Assembly: GCF_904846715.1 (NCBI RefSeq)
Contig: NZ_CAJHBU010000013.1
Location: forward strand, 1 to 64,000
Origin: Psychrobacter vallis
Lineage (GTDB): Bacteria; Pseudomonadota; Gammaproteobacteria; Pseudomonadales; Moraxellaceae
Direction of reading: 5' to 3'
DNA length: 64,000 bases
Positions 26,529 to 34,947 of this stretch are shown in pieces. Positions within the stretch are counted from its first letter, which is position 1, and every line of letters begins with the position of its first letter. The notes under the pieces were generated by a model. That model was not told the DNA's origin and made no database searches. It saw only the letters and a list, made by a program, of their open reading frames with translations. Both the position numbers and the translations under genes were made by a program.

Positions 26529-27668
26529 ATGAAAACTTATCCGTATGACGCGCCCATGATGAGCACTGACAGTCGCATTGCAACGCAAATGAATGTCGAA
26601 TATGCCAAAGCCAAAATACCCGTAGATTTGCCACGTACAGAACGCATTAAAGTGGAAGAAAATATTAAGCAGTTATTGCAGGACAACAATGCCGTGCTGG
26701 TCGCCCATTATTATGTCGATCCCTTCATTCAGGATTTGGCATTGGCCACGGGTGGCTGCGTTGGTGACTCGCTAGAGATGGCGCGCTTTGGTCAAGCGCA
26801 TAGCGCGCAAACATTGGTAGTCGCTGGTGTGCGTTTTATGGGTGAATCAGCAAAGATATTAAGTATGGAAAAAACGGTACTGATGCCAGACTTGGAGGCA
26901 GAATGCTCGCTTGATTTGGGCTGCCCTGCTGATGAGTTTTCTGCCTTTTGTGATGCCCATCCAGAGCGCACCGTGGTCGTTTATGCCAATACCAGTGCCG
27001 CTGTCAAAGCGCGGGCTGATTGGGTGGTGACCTCGTCAGTGGGTATCGATATCGTGCGGCATTTACATGCACAAGGCGAGCCTATCATTTGGGGGCCCGA
27101 CCGTCATTTGGGTAAATATATCGCGCAGCAAACAGGGGCAGATATGTTGCTCTGGCAAGGCTCATGCCTAGTACATAATGAATTTAAAGCAACGGAGCTG
27201 ATACAGTTAAAAAATGAGCATCCAAACGCGAAAGTGTTGGTACATCCTGAATCTCCTGATAGCGTCGTTGAGCTTGCAGATGTGGTTGGCTCAACCAGTA
27301 AGCTGTTGCAATCGACTTATGAGATGGATGCCGAAACGTTTATCGTCGCGACCGACTTGGGTATCTTGCATGAGATGCAAAAACGCTCGCCGCACAAACG
27401 CTTTTTGGCCGCGCCTACCGCTGGTGAGAGCGCCAGTTGCAAAAGCTGTGCCTTTTGTCCATGGATGGCGATGAATGGCTTGCAAGGTATTGAGCAGTGT
27501 CTCACTCATCATACTGGCGAAGTGCTGATGACGCCTGAGTTGGCAGCAGCAGCCAAAAAACCGCTACAACGTATGCTTGATTTTGCCGAATCACAAAAGC
27601 AGCGAGTAGCCGCTAGTGGTGATATCGTCAAAGACCGCGCCCTGTTTGCTAACGTTGGAGCCGCCTAA
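26529..27668 (+). CDS. nadA: Quinolinate synthase NadA
   Basis: A 379-residue [4Fe-4S] enzyme that condenses iminoaspartate with dihydroxyacetone phosphate to quinolinate. Cluster ligands are the Cys in '[12 protein letters not shown]', in '[11 protein letters not shown]' and in '[13 protein letters not shown]'. '[30 protein letters not shown]' and '[21 protein letters not shown]' are family signatures. The frame is open from 26493, but ATG at 26529 has AAGG upstream and fits the family better. The stop is one base before the nadB start, so the two are translationally linked, and together they convert aspartate to quinolinate. Confidence 0.95.
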   Translation: MKTYPYDAPMMSTDSRIATQMNVEYAKAKIPVDLPRTERIKVEENIKQLLQDNNAVLVAHYYVDPFIQDLALATGGCVGDSLEMARFGQAHSAQTLVVAGVRFMGESAKILSMEKTVLMPDLEAECSLDLGCPADEFSAFCDAHPERTVVVYANTSAAVKARADWVVTSSVGIDIVRHLHAQGEPIIWGPDRHLGKYIAQQTGADMLLWQGSCLVHNEFKATELIQLKNEHPNAKVLVHPESPDSVVELADVVGSTSKLLQSTYEMDAETFIVATDLGILHEMQKRSPHKRFLAAPTAGESASCKSCAFCPWMAMNGLQGIEQCLTHHTGEVLMTPELAAAAKKPLQRMLDFAESQKQRVAASGDIVKDRALFANVGAA

Positions 27669-27669
27669 C

Positions 27670-29616
27670 ATGAATGAGGCATTCAAAATAGAAACGGTCG
27701 GCAGTGGTACTGCTGACACAAGACAAACGGATGTTCTCATCATTGGTGCTGGACTGGCAGGATTGAGCACCGCGCTATCTTTGCCAAAGTCGCTGAATAT
27801 CACGGTATTGAGCAAAGACGCACTTGAGGTTTGCTCAAGCCACTATGCCCAAGGCGGTATCGCAGCCAGTTTGGATAAAAACGACTCCGTTACTGACCAT
27901 ATCGCCGATACACTGATCGCTGGCGCAGGGTTGTGTGAGATTGAGCACACGACCAGCATTCTAAGCGCTGGGCAGCAGGCCGTTCAATGGTTATGTGAGC
28001 AAGGTGTTCCATTTACCCAAATCTCTCAACAAAATGCCAAAAAAAAACCGCTGACCGAGTTGCACACCAGTGACTTGCATTTAACTCAAGAAGGCGGTCA
28101 TGGCTGTCGCCGAGTGGCGCATGCCGATGACGCTACTGGTCGGCATATTATGGAAGCGTTGAACATAAAAGCACATGCTGCAACCAACATTACTATTTTG
28201 CCCTATCATGAAGCGTTGACGTTACTTACCTCGCCATTCACTGATAGCCAGCTGAACCCTCATGCGACGATTAAACACTGTCAAGGCGCGCTGGTGTTTG
28301 ACCACATCAATCAGCGTCAGCTCACCTTTTATAGCCGTGCCGTTGTACTGGCCAGCGGCGGCTTAGGACAATTGTTTAAGCGTGCCAGCGCCCCCAATGT
28401 TTGTGTCGGCGATGGCGTTATGATGGCGTGGCAAGCAGGATGCCGCTTAGCAAATCTGGAATTTATCCAATTTCATCCGACAGGTTTAGCACTTGCTAAC
28501 AGCAGCTTTTTGATATCTGAAGCGTTACGCGGTGAAGGTGGGCGACTGTATTGTCCGCAAACTGGGACGCGCTTTATGCTGGATGTGGACTCACGAGCTG
28601 AGCTGGCACCGCGAGATATCGTCGCGCGGGCTATAGCAGAGCAGATTCATCACAATGGACTTGGTTATGTACACCTTGATGTCAGCCACTTGCCAGCGAA
28701 ATTTTTGCGGGCGCATTTTCCACAAATTGACCAAACCTTGCTAGCACTTGGTATCGATATGACTACTGACCCTATTCCGGTTGCTCCGACTGCCCATTAT
28801 AGTTGCGGCGGCGTGGTTACTTGCGCAAATGGTTTGACCGATGTAGCAGGGCTTTATGCCGCTGGCGAAGTCGCTTATACAGGCTTACATGGGGCAAACC
28901 GCTTGGCAAGTAACTCTTTATTGGAATGCGTGGTGGTCGGACGCAATATTGCAGCCCACTTGCCTCGTTATTTAGAGCGCTTAGAAAACTTACAAAGTGT
29001 AAAAAAAACCGATCAGCTAAATAATACTGCCTATTATGAAGCGGCCCAATTAGCCATTGAGGTTTGGTCAGTACCAACCCTTACAGACACGCAATCTGTT
29101 ATCTTACCTGTCTATGCGCTTGCAGCGCATAAGCATGCCGATAAACGATTCAGCATTTATACTAATTTGGCAAAAACTGATGTCGTAAAAATAATCTCAG
29201 AACTGAAGGCACTCATGACAGCCAATATGGGTATCACCCGTAGCGCCAGTCAATTAGAGCAAGCATTAGACCAAATACAAAAATGGCAAGACTGGCTAAC
29301 AGATGCTGAGTCTGATCAATCCGACGCAAGTAATAAAAACAACCCCACTACTGCCAGCGAACTTGCATACTGTCAATTGGCAAGACAGTTGCAATTAGCG
29401 ATCTTAATCATTCAATCAGCCTATCAGCGCGTTGAGAGTCGCGGTGGGCATTATCGACATGACTATCCAAACTTAGCAGACACTCCTCGGACGAGTGTGA
29501 TTGCTTCACTACCAGACCAATTCTATCATCAACATACTGACTTTACTCAATCTGTAAAAGTCGCTCAGCATTATCCACATTCAACTCAGGACGATCAAAG
29601 ACTGCTAGAAATTTGA
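27670..29616 (+). CDS. nadB: L-aspartate oxidase NadB
   Basis: A 648-residue FAD enzyme that oxidises L-aspartate to iminoaspartate. The N-terminal 'DVLIIGAGLAGLSTALSL' binds FAD. 'LTQEGGHGCRRVAHADDATGRHI', 'IQFHPTGLAL', 'EALRGEGGRLY' and 'GEVAYTGLHGANRLASNSLLECVVVGR' are the catalytic and flavin segments of the succinate dehydrogenase/NadB family. E. coli NadB is 540 residues; the extra length lies in the C-terminal helical region and in a tail of about 45 residues after the conserved 'ESRGGHYRHDYP'. The TGA stop uses the first base of MITE copy 3, so the end of the protein was set by that insertion. Confidence 0.94.
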   Translation: MNEAFKIETVGSGTADTRQTDVLIIGAGLAGLSTALSLPKSLNITVLSKDALEVCSSHYAQGGIAASLDKNDSVTDHIADTLIAGAGLCEIEHTTSILSAGQQAVQWLCEQGVPFTQISQQNAKKKPLTELHTSDLHLTQEGGHGCRRVAHADDATGRHIMEALNIKAHAATNITILPYHEALTLLTSPFTDSQLNPHATIKHCQGALVFDHINQRQLTFYSRAVVLASGGLGQLFKRASAPNVCVGDGVMMAWQAGCRLANLEFIQFHPTGLALANSSFLISEALRGEGGRLYCPQTGTRFMLDVDSRAELAPRDIVARAIAEQIHHNGLGYVHLDVSHLPAKFLRAHFPQIDQTLLALGIDMTTDPIPVAPTAHYSCGGVVTCANGLTDVAGLYAAGEVAYTGLHGANRLASNSLLECVVVGRNIAAHLPRYLERLENLQSVKKTDQLNNTAYYEAAQLAIEVWSVPTLTDTQSVILPVYALAAHKHADKRFSIYTNLAKTDVVKIISELKALMTANMGITRSASQLEQALDQIQKWQDWLTDAESDQSDASNKNNPTTASELAYCQLARQLQLAILIIQSAYQRVESRGGHYRHDYPNLADTPRTSVIASLPDQFYHQHTDFTQSVKVAQHYPHSTQDDQRLLEI

Positions 29617-29785
29617 GGCATGTCCTCATTTTGAAAATGGTCATAAAAATGAGATAAATTGAAGCCAAATAAGGAAAATAGCGCCGATAATATCAGGCTA
29701 TTAACCAGCTATTTGACACAGTTTGGCGAATATTTAGCCATTTTTAAGCCATTTAGTCATCCTCGTTCAGATTGAGGACACGCCT
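29616..29785 (+). mobile_element. MITE-like 170-bp repeat, copy 3 (adjoins nadB stop)
   Basis: The third full copy, same orientation as copy 2 and somewhat more diverged at both ends (left end AGGCATGTCCTCA, right end TGAGGACACGCCT). The left flank is TG rather than TA, one change from the expected TA; the right flank is TA. Its first base completes the nadB TGA stop codon. Confidence 0.8.
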
Positions 29786-29883
29786 TAGTAGTCCGTATTT
29801 TTTCGGTGGTGTGATACAATCTTCAGTTTCTTAAAAATGCCTTATCAAAAGCGCCTTATTAAAAATGCTGCGAGCCGACCACC

Positions 29884-30795
29884 ATGCAAAGCTTAATTAC
29901 TCTTGTTCTGGTATTAATGCCAATGTTTATTGGCTTTGCCATCCCTTCTCATCCGACCATGATCAAACTTGCAGATAAAGGCTTATCTTATTTGGTTTTC
30001 ATCATTTTAGGCCTTATTGGTATTGAGCTATCACAGGTCGAGGGGCTAGGCAGTCAGCTGGGCGAAATTGCGCTATATGTCACCGTCCTGTCGATATTGA
30101 CAATTGGTACAGGTTTGTTTGCACTTATGTTGTTTGACCGTGTGCGCCCATGGCACGCCAAAAAACCCAGTGTGAAATCGAAGGAGCATCGCGTTAGTAT
30201 TCGTGGCAGCTTGGCGCAAGTGGTTTGTGTGCTGATCGGTATGATCATTGGTTATTTCTTGCCAGCCGCTTATATGCCGCCTGAAAACACCATGACTGCG
30301 TTGCTCATGTTATTAATCTTACTGGTCGGTATTGGGTTAAAGGGGTCAGGTATTACACTTAAAGAAGTAATGTTGAATAGACGTGGTGTCGAGATGAGTG
30401 TCATCTTCACGCTATCGGTATTGGCGGGCGGGCTTGTTTTTGCGGCGTTGTTTACGGACGTGTCATGGACTAAGGGCTTGGCGTTGGCATCGGGATTTGG
30501 TTGGTACTCACTTTCAGCGATTGTCATGACCGACGCTTATGGCGCCGTTTGGGGTAGTGTGGCGTTATTTAATGACTTGGTACGTGAGTTTTTTGCGTTA
30601 TTATTTATCCCCGTCTTTATGCGCAAATATCCATCAGCAGCGGTCGGGCTTGGCGGTGCGACCAGCTTAGACTTTACCTTGCCGATTATTCAACAGTCAG
30701 GCGGATTGAAAGTCGTGCCGCTGGCGATTAGTTTTGGTTTTATTATTAATATCGTCTCACCTGTGCTGATGGTGTTTTTTTCAGCAGTGGGATAA
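29884..30795 (+). CDS. lysO: LysO-family lysine exporter
   Basis: A 303-residue inner-membrane protein of the LysO (YbjE) family, about eight to ten membrane segments. The C-terminal signature 'GFGWYSLSAIVMTDAYGAVWGSVALFNDLVREFFALLFIPVFMRKYP' followed by 'GGATSLDFTLPIIQQSGG' is characteristic. In E. coli, YbjE exports L-lysine. A polar loop with Lys and Arg lies at about residues 83-105. It is transcribed rightward, 98 bp after MITE copy 3, and is convergent with the lipoprotein gene at 30841. No terminator was seen in the 45-bp gap. Confidence 0.87.
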   Translation: MQSLITLVLVLMPMFIGFAIPSHPTMIKLADKGLSYLVFIILGLIGIELSQVEGLGSQLGEIALYVTVLSILTIGTGLFALMLFDRVRPWHAKKPSVKSKEHRVSIRGSLAQVVCVLIGMIIGYFLPAAYMPPENTMTALLMLLILLVGIGLKGSGITLKEVMLNRRGVEMSVIFTLSVLAGGLVFAALFTDVSWTKGLALASGFGWYSLSAIVMTDAYGAVWGSVALFNDLVREFFALLFIPVFMRKYPSAAVGLGGATSLDFTLPIIQQSGGLKVVPLAISFGFIINIVSPVLMVFFSAVG

Positions 30796-30840
30796 ATACA
30801 AATTTTAGTACCTGATACGTATTAACCATCATTTATATCA

Positions 30841-31560
30841 TTATTCAAATGGTTCACAATGTTTTGCATACTCACCATACATCCGTGAATAGGATACATA
30901 TTTAAGGTCATTTAAGTCACTGACTTCAGAGCTTGCTCTTAAGGTTACACGGCTTTGTTTAGCCTCAATATCATCAACATTTAGTGCTGCGAGAGTGCGG
31001 TCTAAAAAATCTTGTTCTGTCGCTAAGTATCTATTTGAGCAGTCATAAGTATGGATACGCTCAGCAGCAATACCATGGTCTAGTACCAGCATATTTTTGA
31101 CCATAAGTGCTCGATAACGCGCTAGCGTGTCGCTGCCAAAGTGCGTAACAGCCGCCTCATCGCGCTCACTCGACGCGGTATGACCAAAAATAAACACCGT
31201 CGCGTCTGCATGCTCATTAAGTTTTTCTTCTATTTTTGCAAACTCAAGATCGTAAATATCAGGCAGATGACTGCCCATGGACGGGAAAAAACCAGCAAAC
31301 GACATTTCGAGTGCATCGCCTCCCTCAATTATTATTGTGCACCCTTTCGCATCTACTACTGTATGATTTGGCGTTTTTGGGCAATGATCGATTTGATCTA
31401 AAATTCCATCACCATCTGAATCAGTATCTTCCGCTTGCATCGTCATGGTATTTTCATCTTGGATTATATCTGGAGATGGCAATATTACAGTAGTTTGGCA
31501 ACCCATCAGTGCTAAAGCACTTATCATAATAGTCACTATTGACGATAATTTAACATCCAT
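30841..31560 (-). CDS. OmpA-like lipoprotein with a thrombospondin type 3 repeat
   Basis: A 239-residue protein. The signal peptide and lipobox 'ISALALMGC' give a lipidated Cys at about residue 21. 'TDSDGDGILDQIDHCPKTP' (about residues 46-64) is a calcium-binding thrombospondin type 3 repeat, common just before OmpA C-terminal domains. 'TVFIFGHTASSERDEAA...ARYRALMVKNMLVLDHGIAAERI' is an OmpA-like domain, but the peptidoglycan-binding Asp expected after GHT is Ala, so peptidoglycan binding may be lost. It starts 27 bp after the ubiquinone hydroxylase gene and is probably co-transcribed with it. Confidence 0.78.
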   Translation of the reverse strand: MDVKLSSIVTIMISALALMGCQTTVILPSPDIIQDENTMTMQAEDTDSDGDGILDQIDHCPKTPNHTVVDAKGCTIIIEGGDALEMSFAGFFPSMGSHLPDIYDLEFAKIEEKLNEHADATVFIFGHTASSERDEAAVTHFGSDTLARYRALMVKNMLVLDHGIAAERIHTYDCSNRYLATEQDFLDRTLAALNVDDIEAKQSRVTLRASSEVSDLNDLKYVSYSRMYGEYAKHCEPFE

Positions 31561-31587
31561 GTTCTACTCTCTTATCAACCAAAACCC

Positions 31588-32847
31588 CTACACCCCACTC
31601 GCCTGCTTGGCAAACAAACGCATGAGCGGCTTTATTTTGCCCACTCGATACATACCTTCATTGCGTATTTGCTGCACAGGGCGCATTTGGGCAAGTGACC
31701 CTGCAAACAGCCAGTTCAGTGCTGAGAAGCTATGCATCATCAGGCTATTATGCGGACGGCGCAAACGCTCATAAGTACGCAATGTTTGATTGCTGCCACT
31801 ACGCGTGCCGCCACTACGCGTAAAGTCATGGGCTAATTGTTCGCTTAATACCTTCACATCAAGCATGCCCAGATTTAACCCTTGTCCTGCCAGCGGATGC
31901 ACACCATGTGCCGCATCACCGATCAGTACCAAATTATCAGCCACGTATCGCTTTGCTTGTTGCGCCGCTAATGGAAAGCTGGCGATGGATTCAATCTGAC
32001 GAATTGCCCCAAGCTCATAGTTACTAGCAGCAGCCAGTTTGTCCGCGACAAAGCGATCTTCTTCGTCTATCAATGCCAATGCCTGATTGCGTGGCAACGT
32101 CCATACTATCGATTGCCAATGTTGTGGGTTAGCCTTATCCACATCCGTGATATCCGCTAAAGGCAACAATGCCAGCGTACCCGTTGGCAACATGGCTTGG
32201 CGCGCGGTTGCTTGATGCGGCTTTTCCGTTTGAATCGCACAGCAAATCGCCGTTTGATTATAATCCAAGGTATCTAGCTCAATACCAGCTTGCTGACGCA
32301 CAAATGAACCACGACCATCAGCACCGACCACTAGCGCGGCATCAATTATTGTGCCGTCGTCCAAAGTCACACGATAGCCTTTATCAGCTCCCAGCCAATC
32401 CATGTTTACTACTTTTTGACCTGCCATAACGGTTAGATAGTCACTGACATCTTGATCGTGTAAACGCTGCCACAGTGCATGTTCAATAACTGCTGGCTCG
32501 ACCATACTACCCAGTATCTCAGGCTCGACGTTTTCATCACGGCTCTCACCAAACAGCAACTCGCCCATACCGTTGAGTTGCCACACCTGCATTTGCGAGT
32601 AATCTGCTTTACGTTCGGATGCGACAATTTTTTGCCACACGCCTATATCGGTCAGTAAGTTAATGCTAGCCAAGCTCAGCGCATAAACACGGGCATCACG
32701 TTTGCTCAGTACATCTTGCCACGTCGACTCATCACGCGCAGGACGTGCATCAATCAATGTCACTGGCATTTTTGCTTGTGCCAGTTTTAGCGCAAGCGTG
32801 GCACCGACGATACCACCGCCTATAATAAGTGTATGGTTATTTTTCAT
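31588..32847 (-). CDS. UbiH/UbiF/UbiI-family ubiquinone biosynthesis FAD hydroxylase
   Basis: A 419-residue flavin monooxygenase of ubiquinone synthesis. 'TLIIGGGIVGATLALKLAQAKMPVTLIDAR' is the FAD-binding start, 'LVVGADGRGSFVRQQAGI' the DG motif, and 'NLVLIGDAAHGVHPLAGQGLNLGMLDVKVL' the GDxxH FAD-ribityl motif, here in the GDAAH form of UbiF/UbiI. The frame is open from 32880, but ATG at 32847 has AAAGGACG upstream. Which ring position it hydroxylates (C5 or C6) cannot be decided. A 12-bp direct duplication (GCCACTACGCGT twice, near 31796-31821) adds a TRSG-GTRSG segment near residue 345. It follows ubiH, separated by hairpin repeat copy B. Confidence 0.87.
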   Translation of the reverse strand: MKNNHTLIIGGGIVGATLALKLAQAKMPVTLIDARPARDESTWQDVLSKRDARVYALSLASINLLTDIGVWQKIVASERKADYSQMQVWQLNGMGELLFGESRDENVEPEILGSMVEPAVIEHALWQRLHDQDVSDYLTVMAGQKVVNMDWLGADKGYRVTLDDGTIIDAALVVGADGRGSFVRQQAGIELDTLDYNQTAICCAIQTEKPHQATARQAMLPTGTLALLPLADITDVDKANPQHWQSIVWTLPRNQALALIDEEDRFVADKLAAASNYELGAIRQIESIASFPLAAQQAKRYVADNLVLIGDAAHGVHPLAGQGLNLGMLDVKVLSEQLAHDFTRSGGTRSGSNQTLRTYERLRRPHNSLMMHSFSALNWLFAGSLAQMRPVQQIRNEGMYRVGKIKPLMRLFAKQASGV

Positions 32848-32892
32848 GGAACGTCCTTTGTAGAGCGATAGTTTGCTCATAGTATAATCAGG

Positions 32893-33021
32893 TCAATACA
32901 AAAAAGAGTCAGCGAGACTGGGATAAATTTTTTGTCGCATCGAGCGGCGCAGGCACAGCAAGCAAGAAAAATTTGTCCCAGTCTCGCGTCAATATATATT
33001 GCATCCATTTTATTTAGTTTG
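32893..33021. repeat. Covarying hairpin repeat, copy B
   Basis: Core like copies A and C, but the small inner hairpin is GTCGC-ATCGA-GCGGC (32934-32948), with a compensating C-G for the A-T pair and a G-T wobble relative to copy A. The outer arms are GCGAGACTGGGATAAATTT (32912-32930) and its near complement (32969-32987), a stem unlike that of the other copies. Further out, AATACAAAAAA faces TTTTATTT. It lies between the two ubiquinone hydroxylase genes and would be transcribed as part of their mRNA. Confidence 0.85.
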
Positions 33022-33074
33022 ATAAGCCTGTGTATGGTTTGCTTGTCTTCGTAGCATTATGTCTTTACGCACTT

Positions 33075-34370
33075 TTACGATTTCAAGCCCATTGCATAAT
33101 TAGCCACTAACGGCTTAATATTTGGCAATTTATCAAAAGCAATCAACGCCACGTTGCGTGCCAGCTTCACTGCTGGGTTCGGGTGAGTAAAACCATGTAC
33201 CACTGCATCACAGAAGCGAATGACACGTTTTTGATCGCTGACACGCGCTTTTTCATAGCGTTTCAATAGTTGCGTATCGCCAATGTCTTCGCCTCGTAGC
33301 ACTTGCGCGCTCATCATCTGTGCCAGCACATGCGCATCTCGCATACAAAGGTTAAAACCTTGTCCTGCCACAGGATGCAAGGTATGAGCGGCATTGCCCA
33401 TGATGACACAGCGACCCGCTACTTGCTTGTCCGCGAGCACTCGGGTCAATGGATAAGCACCGCGGCGACCAGCCGTCACAAACGTGCCAGCGCGTTGGCC
33501 AAAAGCTTGCTGTAGCGTCGCCAAGAAATGCGCGTCATCGTCTAAATACTGTGTCTCTTCACCTTTGGGACAAACCCAAACCACTGAGCGCCTATAGCCT
33601 TTTTGGTGCTCATCATTGCCATCGCCCTCTGGATCCGTTAACGGCAATACGGCAAGTGGACCTGCTGGGCTAAAACGCTCAATAGCGACATGCTCGTGCG
33701 GCATAGAAGTCTCTACCACGCCAACAATGGCGGTCTGCTCGTAATCATAAGTCGTTGTACTGATATTGAGCAATTGACGGACAGTAGAATCGCGGCCATC
33801 ACAAGCGACCAAGACGCTTGCTTGTAATTGCTGCTCATGTTCTTCTTCACCGTAATAGCTAAAGCTAAGCGTCACCCCATCCGTTTGCTGTTCAACCGCG
33901 GTCACATTGGCATGATCAATTAAGGTAATCAGCGGCTCCTCTTGCGCTGCCAATAAAAGCTTACGTCCGAGCCAAGCATTTTCCATCACTTGCCCAAACG
34001 ACTCTACTTTTTCTTTGGCCTTATTTAACTGCGCGCGCCCAAAGCTGCCCTGCTCACTGATCTGCACCGCATCAATGCGGCAAGCATGGCTTTGTAGCTC
34101 TGCCCATAAGCCAATCTCTTGATAAATCTGTACAGTGCGACGTGATAATGCCGTGTTGCGGCTGTCTAAATAGTGGCTACGTTTACTGTCATCATTCGGA
34201 CTAATGGTTGGATAGCTGTTTTTTTCTAGAAGCGTGCTAGCAATACCATGATGCGCCAATAACAAGGCAAAAGACAAACCCACATGACCACCGCCAGCGA
34301 TAAGCACCTGTTGCTCGGTTATTCCCTCTATATTTTTAGCGTTTGATAAAGTTGAATCCGTATTGTGCAT
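33075..34370 (-). CDS. ubiH: 2-octaprenyl-6-methoxyphenol hydroxylase UbiH
   Basis: A 431-residue FAD monooxygenase of ubiquinone ring synthesis. The FAD motif is 'VLIAGGGHVGLSFALLLAHHGIASTLLEK', and 'SVLVACDGRDSTVRQLL' is the DG motif. The C-terminal FAD motif reads 'CVIMGNAAHTLHPVAGQGFNLCMRDAHVL'; Asn in place of the first Asp is typical of UbiH and separates it from UbiF/UbiI. The frame opens at 34415, but ATG at 34370 has AGGA upstream. It is the first gene of a leftward group with the second hydroxylase and the lipoprotein. Confidence 0.87.
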   Translation of the reverse strand: MHNTDSTLSNAKNIEGITEQQVLIAGGGHVGLSFALLLAHHGIASTLLEKNSYPTISPNDDSKRSHYLDSRNTALSRRTVQIYQEIGLWAELQSHACRIDAVQISEQGSFGRAQLNKAKEKVESFGQVMENAWLGRKLLLAAQEEPLITLIDHANVTAVEQQTDGVTLSFSYYGEEEHEQQLQASVLVACDGRDSTVRQLLNISTTTYDYEQTAIVGVVETSMPHEHVAIERFSPAGPLAVLPLTDPEGDGNDEHQKGYRRSVVWVCPKGEETQYLDDDAHFLATLQQAFGQRAGTFVTAGRRGAYPLTRVLADKQVAGRCVIMGNAAHTLHPVAGQGFNLCMRDAHVLAQMMSAQVLRGEDIGDTQLLKRYEKARVSDQKRVIRFCDAVVHGFTHPNPAVKLARNVALIAFDKLPNIKPLVANYAMGLKS

Positions 34371-34947
34371 CGTTATTATTCCTATTTTAAACGCTATGAC
34401 AAATCGTGATGACAAGTCGCCATAACAAATTCACGATAATATAACCCATAGATTACCACAAATTGCCTAGCATTCAGCGGCCTTAACCGTATGCAAAGCG
34501 TGTAGCAAAAATGATAAATTCGTAGAAAAACAAAAGTTGCCATAACGACAAAAGTCTACTGAGTTCAGTATAAAAACGAGTCAGCGGAGCTTGAATATAA
34601 TGGTTCTGTTTTATTTAGAATCGACTATATCAAATGGGCTATAAAAGTTGTAAATATTAAAAAACGGTTGCAGTCGTTGCAATCGTCATACAAAAACAGC
34701 GCCATCTAGCCAAGGTATTGCTTGAAATTTTAAATCTATCTACCATAATGAAGGAAAGATGCTGACTTAAAAAACTCCGCTTATCTGACTCCCTAAAACC
34801 AACAATAATTTGACCGTCATTTTTATTATTACAATCTTATCTCTACGTTTTAACACCGATATAAACCTATTAACTATTTATCGTTCAAGCCCGCAGCTTC
34901 ATCAAAACTAAATCATAACAGCGGGCATACAACACAAGGATAATCGC
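34371..34947. other. Divergent intergenic region between ubiH and phoH
   Basis: About 577 bp (the first 45 bp could encode an extension of ubiH). AT-rich with no gene. Positions 34564-34628 look like a decayed copy of the hairpin repeat. TTGCAGTCGTTGCA near 34664-34680 is a short direct repeat. No clear promoter was picked for either side. Confidence 0.5.
34564..34628. repeat. Probable remnant of the covarying hairpin repeat (copy D)
   Basis: Left flank TTCAGTATAAAAACGAGTCA and right flank TTTTATTTAGAATCGACTATA resemble the outermost parts of copies B (32893) and C (60267), but the core between them is missing. Most likely an internally deleted copy. Confidence 0.4.

Noticed and set aside
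34664..34680. TTGCAGTCGTTGCA as an operator
   Set aside because: A single short direct repeat in AT-rich DNA with no second copy elsewhere; too weak to call.
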